From NCBI GenBank assembly GCA_007571135.1, contig RKRY01000160.1:1-32846 (forward strand): a DNA stretch of 32,846 nt, given 5' to 3'. Below are positions 9,459-18,330 of the stretch, in pieces; the stretch's first letter is position 1, and each line of letters starts with the position of its first letter. The translations under genes and the position numbers were made by a program. Below the pieces are notes generated by a model. It did not search any database and had not been told where the DNA came from. It saw nothing but the letters and a program-made list of their open reading frames with translations. This DNA is from Candidatus Nitrosopumilus sp. Lineage in GTDB: Archaea; Thermoproteota; Nitrososphaeria; Nitrososphaerales; Nitrosopumilaceae.

Positions 9459-10577
9459 GTGGCAGTAGAAGGGAAAAAATTAAGAACAGGTTATACTACA
9501 GGAAGTTCAGCTACGGCAGCATCAAAGGCAGCACTACAATCAATCATCAACAAAAAAGCGGTTAAAGAGATTGAAATCACACTGCCTAAGAAGAGTACCA
9601 TAAAGATTCCTGTAGATAGCTGCTACTATGATGAGAATAAGGCTAAATGTTCTGTAATTAAGGATGGTGGGGATGACCCTGACGTTACTCACGGTGCTGA
9701 AATAATTGTTGAGTTATCATTTACGCCAAACAAAAACGAGATTGAAATTGACGGGGGAGAAGGAGTTGGAATTGTTACAAAGCCCGGACTAGGTCTAGAA
9801 ATCAACAAACCGGCAATAAATGCAGTTCCAAAAAAGATGATTACTGAAAATCTAATGGAGATAGGGACCGGAGTCCTAAAGGAGAAAGGAATACGAGTTG
9901 TGATATCTGTTCCAAAAGGAAGGGAACTAGGACCAAAAACAGACAATCCAAGAATTGGGATCAGAGATGGAATCTCAATTTTAGGGACAAGTGGTATTGT
10001 AATACCGTTTTCAACTGCATCATATGCCGCATCAATTAGGCAGAATCTTGATGTCGCTATAGCCATGGGAAACGATACAGTTGTTCTAACAACCGGCGGG
10101 AGAAGTGAAGATTTTGCAAAGAAGATCGTAGATCTTCCAGAACACTGTTTTGTTCAAATGGGTGATTTTTCAGGATATACAATTCAACAGTGTGGGAAGA
10201 AAAATATCAAAAAGGCATATGTGGTTGGGTTTATTGGGAAACTTGCTAAAATGGCTGCAGGAGTTAAACAAACTCACGTTAAGGGTTCCAAAGTGAATAT
10301 GAATTTTCTTGCCGACATAGCTAAAAAAGCAAATGCAAGTGAAAAAGTCACAGAAGAGATCAAAAGAGCAAATACTGCAAGACATGTCTCAGAGATTATT
10401 CAAGAGAATAACATTACAGGATTTTTTGATTTGATTTGTAGCAAGGCATACAGGCATATGAGAAATTACAGTGATCAAAAAGTTCACATAGATGTCATAT
10501 TATTTGATTTTGGAGGAAACGTTCTGGCCAGAGAGCCCAAAGGGCAAGATATTTTATTAAAAGAGCAAGAATTTTGA
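9459..10577 (+). CDS. cbiD: Cobalt-precorrin-5B C1-methyltransferase CbiD
   Basis: LRTGYTTGSSATAASKAAL, GGDDPDVTHGAEI, GGEGVGIVTKPGL; GTG start; first gene of a cbi cluster. Confidence 0.95.
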   Translation: MAVEGKKLRTGYTTGSSATAASKAALQSIINKKAVKEIEITLPKKSTIKIPVDSCYYDENKAKCSVIKDGGDDPDVTHGAEIIVELSFTPNKNEIEIDGGEGVGIVTKPGLGLEINKPAINAVPKKMITENLMEIGTGVLKEKGIRVVISVPKGRELGPKTDNPRIGIRDGISILGTSGIVIPFSTASYAASIRQNLDVAIAMGNDTVVLTTGGRSEDFAKKIVDLPEHCFVQMGDFSGYTIQQCGKKNIKKAYVVGFIGKLAKMAAGVKQTHVKGSKVNMNFLADIAKKANASEKVTEEIKRANTARHVSEIIQENNITGFFDLICSKAYRHMRNYSDQKVHIDVILFDFGGNVLAREPKGQDILLKEQEF

Positions 10578-10578
10578 T

Positions 10579-11631
10579 ATGGAAAAGATCTCTGTTCTTG
10601 CAATTACAAAAAATGGAATAGATATTGGACGGAGGTTAAAAGAGCTTTTTCCGAGATGGGAAATTTTTGCTCCTGAAAAATTTGCCAACCAAGACGCGTC
10701 AATATCATGGTATTCTGAGCCCACATCTGAAAAAATTGCAGAGCTATTCAAGAATAACGATGGTTTAATCTGTTTGTTCTCACTAGGAGCGGTAATACGA
10801 TTAATTGCCCCCCATCTAAGAGATAAGAAGACGGATCCTGCGGTAATTGTAATTGATGACAAGATAAATTTTGTAATTAGTGTCTTATCTGGTCATATTG
10901 GCGGCGCAAACGAATTAACAGAGGAGATTGCAGAAAGACTACAGGCACAGGCAGTTATCACTACAGCTGCAGATGTCAACAAGACAATTGCAGTAGATCT
11001 GGTTGGAAGGAGTCTGGGATGGAAGATTGATGACGATTCGGTGATAACTAGGGTTAGTGCACACATGGTAAATAATGAACCGATAGGAGTTTTTCAGGAA
11101 GCTGGAAATAAGAGATGGTATAAGGAATTGCCAAAAAATGTTACGCTTTATTCTAGTATCGACAAATTAGAAGGGTCAGGGTCAAAGGCAAATTTGATTA
11201 TTTCAGACAAGATTATAGAGGATGAAATTACAGCAGAGTCGGTCATCTATAGGCCGCCAAGTTTAGTGATTGGGATTGGCTTGCACTGGGACACGTCTAA
11301 AGAGACAATTTTGGAAGGAATAGAGGCCTGTTTAAAAAAATTCAAGCTGAGCTCAAAATCAATTGCAAAACTAGTATCAATTAAAAAATCAAAAGACATC
11401 CAAGGATTAATCGATGCCGGAAAAGAGATCAATGTTCCAGTTGAATATATCAAAAGGGAGGAATTAGCAGGGATTACGGCACCAAATCCCTCTGAGACGG
11501 TCAGAGTCTTTGAAGGAACAGCCAGTGTGTCTGAAGCCGCAGCAATTCTAGTGTCAAACGGGAAATTAATCGTAGAAAAGCAGAAATTCCCTCCAAATTT
11601 GACTATAGCTGTAGCAAGGATAGAGAATTGA
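10579..11631 (+). CDS. cbiG: Cobalt-precorrin-5A hydrolase CbiG
   Basis: CLFSLGAVIRLIAPHLRDKKTDPAVIVIDDKINFVISVLSGHIGGANELTEEIA; C-terminal VIGIGLHWDTSKETI. Confidence 0.93.
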   Translation: MEKISVLAITKNGIDIGRRLKELFPRWEIFAPEKFANQDASISWYSEPTSEKIAELFKNNDGLICLFSLGAVIRLIAPHLRDKKTDPAVIVIDDKINFVISVLSGHIGGANELTEEIAERLQAQAVITTAADVNKTIAVDLVGRSLGWKIDDDSVITRVSAHMVNNEPIGVFQEAGNKRWYKELPKNVTLYSSIDKLEGSGSKANLIISDKIIEDEITAESVIYRPPSLVIGIGLHWDTSKETILEGIEACLKKFKLSSKSIAKLVSIKKSKDIQGLIDAGKEINVPVEYIKREELAGITAPNPSETVRVFEGTASVSEAAAILVSNGKLIVEKQKFPPNLTIAVARIEN

Positions 11632-12380
11632 AGCGCGGATTACTACTAATCGATAGGGGAAGCAGGGAAAGAGAGGCATCTGAAGAATTAGAGACGATTT
11701 GTAAGGGAGTCAAGGCCAAGGGAGACTATGTTTTTGCAGATTTTTGCTTTTTAGAGGTAGAACCGCCATACATTGAAGATGGAATTTCCAAGTGTCTTAA
11801 AGAGGACATTGATTGTCTAACCATAGTTCCATATTTTTTGTATCCAGGAAAGAAGGTAAAGATTGCAGTTACCGATGTAATGAGGTTGCAAAAAGATACC
11901 GATGTAAAATTTTTGGTTACCAGACCGATGAGTATGCACAGGACACTAGTAGAGATTGTTGAGAATAGAATTTCGACTACCATGAAAGAAAATAATGTTG
12001 GGCTAGATAAAAAAGAGGTAGATGTGATGATTATTGGGCATGGCAGCAAAGATCCTAACGCGCAGATGTCATTGAACTATATTGTAAATGAGTTACAAGA
12101 TGGATATAGGAACGTTAGCAGATGTTGGTTGGAGATTGAACAGCCAGATATTTTTGAAGGTATTAAAAAGTGCGCTAAAGACGAACCAAAAGTCTTGATT
12201 GTTGTCTTTTATTTTCTACATGAAGGAGCGCATGTAAAAACTGATATCAACAATGATCTGATTCCGGCTCTAGAGGATTCAAACTTGAAAGATGTGTTCA
12301 TCACAAGGCACATTGGAACAGACGAGAAGATAATTGATTTGGTAATAAAGAGAGCAAGGGAGGTCGAAGATGCAAACTGA
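11628..12380 (+). CDS. cbiX: Sirohydrochlorin cobaltochelatase CbiX, two-domain form
   Basis: LLLIDRGSREREASEE and VMIIGHGSKDPNAQMS half repeats; 4-nt overlap with cbiG. Confidence 0.88.
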   Translation: MKRGLLLIDRGSREREASEELETICKGVKAKGDYVFADFCFLEVEPPYIEDGISKCLKEDIDCLTIVPYFLYPGKKVKIAVTDVMRLQKDTDVKFLVTRPMSMHRTLVEIVENRISTTMKENNVGLDKKEVDVMIIGHGSKDPNAQMSLNYIVNELQDGYRNVSRCWLEIEQPDIFEGIKKCAKDEPKVLIVVFYFLHEGAHVKTDINNDLIPALEDSNLKDVFITRHIGTDEKIIDLVIKRAREVEDAN

Positions 12381-13005
12381 GAGGGGCCAATCAATTGAGG
12401 ACGCAAGCATGCAGATGATTGAAGATGAGATTGGTTCGCACCCTTATAACGAAAAAGAGTGGCCAATAGTAAGGAGAATAATTCATTCTACAGCAGATTT
12501 TGATTTTGCAGGCAAAAACAAAATTATCTTCCACAAAGACGCAATCGAGAGTGGAATGAATGCTTTGAAAGGAGGGTGTAGTATTGTAGTTGATGTAAAT
12601 GGGGTAGTCGGAGGTCTCAACAAGCAGAATCCAAAGGATTTTGGAAACGAGATAATCTGCAATGTTTCAAATCCTGAGATCATGGAATTGGCAAAAAGAG
12701 AAGGGAAGACAAGGTCTCAGGTATCTATGAGGGCTGCAGAATCCCAGATCGATGGTGGAATTGTGGCCATAGGAAATGCCCCAACAGCCTTACAAGAAGT
12801 CATCAAGATGGTTAATGAGGGAATTGTCAGGCCTGCGTTAATCATAGGGATTCCAGTGGGATTCATCTGTGCTGCAGAAGCCAAGGAGGAACTCTCAAGA
12901 TTAGAGGAGGTCCCATTTATAACGAATTTTGGCAGAAAGGGAGGAAGTTCGTCGGCTTCAGCAATCATTAATGCAATTTTCAAGCTGATTCGAGCAGGGT
13001 TTTAG
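12370..13005 (+). CDS. cbiC: Precorrin-8X methylmutase CbiC
   Basis: VRRIIHSTADFDFAGKNKIIFHKDAIESGMNALKGGCSIVVDVNGVVGGL, GNAPTALQEVI, GIPVGFICAAEAKEEL; 11-nt overlap with cbiX. Confidence 0.95.
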   Translation: MQTERGQSIEDASMQMIEDEIGSHPYNEKEWPIVRRIIHSTADFDFAGKNKIIFHKDAIESGMNALKGGCSIVVDVNGVVGGLNKQNPKDFGNEIICNVSNPEIMELAKREGKTRSQVSMRAAESQIDGGIVAIGNAPTALQEVIKMVNEGIVRPALIIGIPVGFICAAEAKEELSRLEEVPFITNFGRKGGSSSASAIINAIFKLIRAGF

Positions 13006-13574
13006 TTTCGTGCCGGCGTCTTGTACTAGTTTTAAGTTGTACATCTCGGCCTTTACGTTTTTTACGCCCTCATGTCATGAATCGATTTTGTCTGTTTTGT
13101 ACTTATGAATTAATTATTTTTTGGCCTTGCCAGACATGTTATGACTTTATGCTGTATCGTATAACTACATGTCGCCCCCGATGATTTTTTCATCAAATAC
13201 TATTTGATGCAGAATGATTATTGTGCCAAATCCGTTTATGCTTTGGAAGAATATTTGGATTATTTTTTTGAGGCGCGGCACGTGTGTCAGTGGTTCAGTA
13301 ACTCCAAATTTTGTAGCATTTGCAAGTATTTGGCGCCGGTCTTGCCGCCACTTTACACTGAAAAATATTCAATTCCTAAGCGATCGTTTGAAGGACGATG
13401 GGCCATATGTCTTTGTTCTTGGCGGCTTGCTTGAACGGCGGGTTATCCAGATCGTCTTTTAGCATGCGGATAATGCGTCAAATGCTTCCTTGGAGCTCAT
13501 ATCAAGGTCTGGTTTTGTACCTGTCAATTTGGACACCGCCTACTATAGTTATGTTATAACTAAAGATGTTGAGA
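13006..13574 (-). pseudogene. Possible degraded coding sequence, origin uncertain
   Basis: No intact ORF; minus strand gives protein-like runs in different frames (VQIDRYKTRP, DMSSKEAFDALSAC*, RMLKDDLDNPPFKQAAKNKDIWPIVLQTIA*, HEGVKNVKAEMYNLKLVQDAGTKLK) broken by stops and frameshifts. Confidence 0.4.
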
Positions 13575-13775
13575 TCATGAGGCCGCTCCTTGGAAATCGT
13601 CTAAGTGTTGTTGTTTCTGCTCTTCTTTGATCAGTTGCAGTCTGTGTGTTGTCATGTTGCAATATTTTTGGCTAATGCCGATATGAGCACATTGTCTAGG
13701 GTTTTTGCGTGCCGTGGCTGCGGCAGTTGTTCCAGACCCGCCAAATGGGTCTAGGATCACGTTATTTCAATATGT
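13575..13775 (-). pseudogene. 3' remnant of an N6/N4 DNA methyltransferase
   Basis: Minus strand VILDPFGGSGTTAAATARKNPRQCAHIGISQKYCNMTTHRLQLIKEEQKQQHLDDFQGAAS*; DPFGGSGTT motif with no 5' portion upstream, where cbiA begins. Confidence 0.8.
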
Positions 13776-13779
13776 AGGG

Positions 13780-15132
13780 TCAACCCCTTGAATACGCTAT
13801 GCAGTTTTTAACAAAAATTTCAGCATAGTTGGAGCTATCAAAGTACAGGTGCCCGTATGATGCAAGGGCATTATTTGCAATCAAGCCATCTTTGTGATTT
13901 TTTATTCCATCACCAACCTCTAATTCACATGCAAATTTTGAATCTGAGGAAATCGAGTTCAGCTTAGAGTAATGAAACTCATGGCCTTGTAAACTGTGCA
14001 ACTTGTCTGAAATTACCGAATTTGAGATTTTTCCTTTGGTATAATTTAATTTCATCTTTTTTGTCATGATTGTCTCAGCATCAAACAAGCCAACCATTTT
14101 ATGATTTTTATTTCCTGAAGAGATGGATTTTGTCAGATACATCAAACCGCCACACTCTGCATAAATCGGGAGGTTGTCCTCAGCCAAGTTTTTGATAGTC
14201 TTTTTCATTGCTTGGTTTTTTGCTAGTTGGGTTCCCAGAATTTCTGGAAATCCACCTCCTATATACAGTCCGTTGCATTTTGGAATTTTTTTGTCATTAA
14301 CAGGACTGAAAAATTTTAATGATGCACCTTCCCTCTGAAGCGCTTTGAGGTTATCCTGATAATAAAAGTTAAACGACGTATCAAGAGCAACTGCAATAGT
14401 GGTCCTTGCCTTTTTAGGAATATGATTTGGTTCTTTTGGGAGATCAGGCACATTCTTTAGCAGCCTAATAATTTGATCAATGTCAAGATTTTCAGAGATG
14501 GTTTTTGATAATTTCTCAATTTTTTTGTAGAGAATTCCCCTCTCCAATGTTGAGAACAATCCAAGATACCTAGATTGCAAACTTAGGGCAGGATCTTTTG
14601 GGATGACGCCCAAAACTGGTAATGCAGTACTTTGTAATGCTTGCCTACAGAGATCTTCATGTTTCTTGCTTCCTATCTTGTTGAGAATTATGCCTGAAAT
14701 TCTGGAATTTTTATGAAATTTCTGGAATCCCATTGCCGCCGCTGCAATGGAACGAGCCGTTTTGCTTGCATCAAGGATCAGGAGTGCTGGGGATTTTGTA
14801 ATGTATGCCACATGGTGGGTACTTGCATAATTTGAACCTCCGCCAAATCCGTCATAGTATCCCATTACACCTTCAATTACAGATACGCTTGATTTTGAAT
14901 TAGAAATGAAACTCGATAGCAGGTTATTTTTCCCCATTAACCAGACATCGAGGTTGAATGCTTCGTTGTTTGAGATACTAGACAGATAACCCGGATCAAT
15001 ATAGTCAGGTCCGACCTTAAACGGCTGAACAGAATATCCCCTTTTCTTTAGCGCGTAGATAATAGAGCATGCGATAGATGTCTTTCCAACGTTACTTGTA
15101 GCACCTGCTATTACAATTCTGGGAATTTTCAA
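13780..15132 (-). CDS. cbiA: Cobyrinic acid a,c-diamide synthase
   Basis: IAGATSNVGKTSIACSIIYALKKRGYSVQPFKVGPDYIDPGY; C-terminal glutaminase YIGGGFPEI...YAECGGLMYL. Confidence 0.95.
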   Translation of the reverse strand: MKIPRIVIAGATSNVGKTSIACSIIYALKKRGYSVQPFKVGPDYIDPGYLSSISNNEAFNLDVWLMGKNNLLSSFISNSKSSVSVIEGVMGYYDGFGGGSNYASTHHVAYITKSPALLILDASKTARSIAAAAMGFQKFHKNSRISGIILNKIGSKKHEDLCRQALQSTALPVLGVIPKDPALSLQSRYLGLFSTLERGILYKKIEKLSKTISENLDIDQIIRLLKNVPDLPKEPNHIPKKARTTIAVALDTSFNFYYQDNLKALQREGASLKFFSPVNDKKIPKCNGLYIGGGFPEILGTQLAKNQAMKKTIKNLAEDNLPIYAECGGLMYLTKSISSGNKNHKMVGLFDAETIMTKKMKLNYTKGKISNSVISDKLHSLQGHEFHYSKLNSISSDSKFACELEVGDGIKNHKDGLIANNALASYGHLYFDSSNYAEIFVKNCIAYSRG

Positions 15133-15220
15133 TTTGCATGTCAGTCATGATTTTTTTATTTAAATTGACGCATTTGGAGAAACTTAATGTTTTTAGTTAG
15201 ATGACACGAGTCAGAACACC

Positions 15221-15751
15221 ATGGTAGACGGTCTAACCATTGTTTATACAGGAAAAGGCAAGGGGAAAACTACTGCGGCATTAGGATTGGCGTTAAGGGC
15301 TTTGGGGTATGGAAAAAAAATTTGCATGATACAATTTATCAAAGGTTCATGGCATTATGGCGAGATGGATTCGTCAAAAAAGCTTGAGCCAGATTTTGAG
15401 ATGATTGCCGTAGGAAAAGGATTCGTTGGAATAGTTGACGATAAAAGTCCCAGAGAAGATCATGAGGAGGTAGCAAAGGAAGCAATAAAGATAAGCAACG
15501 AGAAGATCCAATCCCAGAAATTTGACATCGTAATACTAGATGAGATTAATTATGCGGTGAATTTGGGGCTGATCGACGTTGAGGATGTGGTAAATTTGAT
15601 AAATGGCAAGCCAGACTCAGTAGATCTTGTTTTAACAGGTAACCATGCTAAAGATAAAGTAGTCCAGATGGCCGACTTGGTCACAGAGATGAAGGAGATC
15701 AAGCATCCATTTCAAAAAGGAATCAAAGCCAAGAGAGGGATCGACTTCTAA
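15221..15751 (+). CDS. cobO: Cob(I)yrinic acid a,c-diamide adenosyltransferase
   Basis: IVYTGKGKGKTTAALGLALRALGYGKKICMIQFIKG; DIVILDEINYAVNLGLI; LTGNHAKDKVVQMADLVTEM. Confidence 0.95.
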   Translation: MVDGLTIVYTGKGKGKTTAALGLALRALGYGKKICMIQFIKGSWHYGEMDSSKKLEPDFEMIAVGKGFVGIVDDKSPREDHEEVAKEAIKISNEKIQSQKFDIVILDEINYAVNLGLIDVEDVVNLINGKPDSVDLVLTGNHAKDKVVQMADLVTEMKEIKHPFQKGIKAKRGIDF

Positions 15752-15791
15752 CCAGCAACATTAATTTACGCAGATAATAGTTTTAGAGGAA

Positions 15792-16589
15792 ATGTCTGCT
15801 GAAACACAAGAGATGCCCGAACAGGGTGAAATCGTTCTTGCGACAGTCTCTAAAGTCATGGATCATGGGGCATATGTCGCATTAGACGAATATGATGGGA
15901 TACAGGGGTTTTTACACATTTCAGAGATTGCACCGGGTTGGATCCGTTCAGTAGGCAGGTTTGTCAGGGACGGAGAGAAAAAAGTTCTCCTAGTAAAAAA
16001 AGTCAATCCGGATAGGGGAGACATTGATTTGTCACTAAAACAAGTTTCAAATGATCAGAAAAAACAGAAACTCAAAGAGGCAAAAAAATTTGAGAAAGGG
16101 AAAACATTGCTGCAAAATCTTAAAGAAAAAGCTAAACTAAGCGATTCAGATATTGAAAAACTTGAAGATGGCCTATATTCAAAATATGATTCAGTCTATG
16201 ACGCATTTATTGGAATTGGTAGAAACGGGGTCGAATCAATAAAAGATCTTAAAATCCCAAAAAAAACAGCAGCTGCAATTGAGGAAATTTGCTCAAAGAT
16301 AAAACTGCCATCAGTGGAAATTAGAGGCATAATGGAAATTACAAACAGTAAATCAAATGGAGTTGATATAATTAAAAAGACACTTTTAGATGCGGCAAAA
16401 AAAGATTCAAGGATGGACATAACGTATTTGGGGGCACCAAAATACAGGCTGTCAATTACATCTGAAGATTTTAAATCAGCTGAAAAATCATTAAAGCCAG
16501 TCATAGCAGAAATTCAAGCAAGTATTGAAAAGAAGAAAGGGACATTTAGTTTTACTAGGGAAGAATCAAAGAAGACAAGAGAAGATTAA
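15792..16589 (+). CDS. Translation initiation factor aIF2 alpha subunit
   Basis: N-terminal S1 domain (GEIVLATVSKVMDHGAYVALDEYDGIQGFLHISEIAPGWIRSVGRFVRDGEKKVLLVKKVNPDRGDIDLSLKQV). Confidence 0.95.
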   Translation: MSAETQEMPEQGEIVLATVSKVMDHGAYVALDEYDGIQGFLHISEIAPGWIRSVGRFVRDGEKKVLLVKKVNPDRGDIDLSLKQVSNDQKKQKLKEAKKFEKGKTLLQNLKEKAKLSDSDIEKLEDGLYSKYDSVYDAFIGIGRNGVESIKDLKIPKKTAAAIEEICSKIKLPSVEIRGIMEITNSKSNGVDIIKKTLLDAAKKDSRMDITYLGAPKYRLSITSEDFKSAEKSLKPVIAEIQASIEKKKGTFSFTREESKKTRED

Positions 16590-16590
16590 T

Positions 16591-16761
16591 TTGAAATTCC
16601 AATTAAGAAGATGCTCCAAATGTAACCAATATACTCTCAAAGAATCATGTCCAAAATGCAAAGATCAGACGTTTTCAGCGCATCCGGCAAAATTTTCTCC
16701 CGATGACAAGTACATGCGATATAGATTAGCGGCCAGATATTCCCAAGAATCAGGGACATAG
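16591..16761 (+). CDS. Ribosome biogenesis protein Nop10
   Basis: LKFQLRRCSKCNQYTLKESCPKCKDQTFSAHPAKFSPDDKYMRYR; TTG at 16591 right after the aIF2-alpha stop; the longer ORF start overlapping aIF2-alpha is unlikely. Confidence 0.9.
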   Translation: MKFQLRRCSKCNQYTLKESCPKCKDQTFSAHPAKFSPDDKYMRYRLAARYSQESGT

Positions 16762-17086
16762 TCTTTGCCTACTCTGTAGACTAACTGCAAGTTTGTCTTG
16801 GAGCTTCCATGCCTGATACGTCAGAGTTGGCCAGGTAAACGTAGTGTCTAGGTTACATGTTGGAACATCTTGACAGACTACTTGGCTAGAGAATACTATT
16901 CGTTGTGTTCCAATTTTAAACCAAGTCACTACGAATCCAGAATAGTTATCGGTTTCTTTCATATCTGATTCTCGTTGTTGCTCTGTCAAATCTGTTTTTG
17001 GACCATCCAAAGAACCCATCCACTACAGATTGGCCTTCTCTGTCTTTTTTTGGACGGAACAGATGCGCAAGCCAGTAGATCTTTGC

Positions 17087-17389
17087 GTAATCGGTTAAGT
17101 CACGCACAATGTCATACAATTTTGATCCAACGATCTAAAAGGGATCAGTTTCACACCATCACATGAAAAACCCGGATGTCAAGGCGCTGCGGGACGAGAT
17201 CACCCTGATGGTAACCGGTTAAGTCGCATGAAAGAATTTGTAAAAAATGAGAGTTCATAGATTACGCGCGGTATATTTTTCAATAATTTGATAAATCTTG
17301 CATAATTAGTTGAAATTATCAAAACCGACTTGACCGATTACCGTGTCAGAGATGTTGCTGAGAATACTCGTGGCGACTTAACCGGGTAC
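17087..17389. repeat. Cluster of four copies of a 17-nt motif (consensus SGACTTRACCGRKTAC), two per strand
   Basis: 17087-17103 gtaatcggttaagtcac (minus), 17211-17227 gtaaccggttaagtcgc (minus), 17325-17341 ccgacttgaccgattac (plus), 17373-17389 gcgacttaaccgggtac (plus). Confidence 0.7.
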
Positions 17390-17474
17390 ATCAAAACAAT
17401 TTGCAGAAACAGGTTTGCTAGAATGCAGTCCAATACTGAAAAAATTGGTTTGCTCTCTTTGTACAGAAGACGGA

Positions 17475-17927
17475 TTATGGGGAGAATCTTCCTTTAAGGA
17501 CACACTGATCAATAATAAGATCTTTTATTATTGATTCAATTTCACCTTTTGTCGAACCACTTGGGGCATTAATTTTTTCTGATAGCGCATATAATTTGAA
17601 AAGATACGTGTGTTCCTTATCCGGAGGTGCCGGGCCTCCGTAACCAATTTCATTAAAGTCAGTTTTTCCTTCAATGCAGTTAGAAGGAATAGAGTTTTCG
17701 CCAAATTCACTTTCAGGATCAATATTCCAGACAACCCAATGAACCCAAATTTTTCCAACAGCACCCATTGCGTCAGGATCATCCATGATTAAAACCAAAG
17801 ATTTTGTGTTTTCAGGAACATTGCTAATTTTTAATGGTGGGCTGTTATTTCCATGCTTGTATCCGTACTTTTTAGGTATTGTTCCATCATCCTCAAAAGA
17901 CGAGCTTTCTAAAACCAGATCTTCCAC
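17475..17927 (-). CDS. PEBP/YbhB-YbcL (Raf kinase inhibitor-like) family protein
   Basis: SLVLIMDDPDAMGAVGKIWVHWVVWNID and GYGGPAPPDKEHTYLFKLYAL. Confidence 0.95.
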   Translation of the reverse strand: MEDLVLESSSFEDDGTIPKKYGYKHGNNSPPLKISNVPENTKSLVLIMDDPDAMGAVGKIWVHWVVWNIDPESEFGENSIPSNCIEGKTDFNEIGYGGPAPPDKEHTYLFKLYALSEKINAPSGSTKGEIESIIKDLIIDQCVLKGRFSP

Positions 17928-17961
17928 AACGGATGTTTCAGTTACTCTAAGTTAAATTTTG

Positions 17962-18330
17962 CTAGGCTTCCAAAATGATCCTGTTTTTTGACACAGACAA
18001 GATAGAACGTCCATAATTTTTTATCTGGTTTTTTAGGTCTTTATCCATAGTCGCTATTATCGATTTGTTTTTTGAGATGTAATTGACAAGTTCTTTATCG
18101 GCAAATGTTCCAATAATCTTGATCGTCTTGAAATTTTTAATGTAGTCAAGAGTGTCTGTAGCATCCTGATATTTTGAAGGATTTTTCTGTAGTTCAAATA
18201 ACTCGTTGCGCACAACATCTGGAACGACAAAAGAGATTTGGCCTATCTCAGAGCCCAAACTGTCGATATTTAGGATTCGTCTAGTTGCCAGATGAATTAA
18301 GAAACTTGTGTCACAGATGACTTCAACCAA
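17962..18330 (-). CDS. PIN-domain nuclease-like protein
   Basis: VICDTSFLIHLATRR N-terminal Asp motif, VPDVVRNEL, IIATMDKDLKNQI; overlaps aIF2-gamma by 8 nt. Confidence 0.85.
   Translation of the reverse strand: MVEVICDTSFLIHLATRRILNIDSLGSEIGQISFVVPDVVRNELFELQKNPSKYQDATDTLDYIKNFKTIKIIGTFADKELVNYISKNKSIIATMDKDLKNQIKNYGRSILSVSKNRIILEA

Noticed and set aside
9689-10066. Minus-strand 125-aa ORF inside cbiD
   Set aside because: Shadow ORF antisense to a confident CbiD; Pro/Ser/Ile-rich translation typical of antisense frames.
13204-13462. Two overlapping plus-strand ORFs (76 and 82 aa) after cbiC
   Set aside because: Overlap each other in different frames, unlike any family I know, and lie in a region whose minus strand looks like decayed coding DNA.
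16750-17019. Minus-strand 89-aa ORF overlapping the end of Nop10
   Set aside because: Overlaps nop10 antisense, no recognisable domain; better treated as part of the decayed gap than as a gene.
17087-17389. CRISPR-like array from the 17-nt repeats
   Set aside because: Repeats are in both orientations with irregular spacing (about 124, 114 and 48 nt start to start) and no cas genes are present.
17962-18330. VapBC toxin-antitoxin system
   Set aside because: No antitoxin-like gene adjacent; the PIN protein is embedded with aIF2-gamma and eS6.
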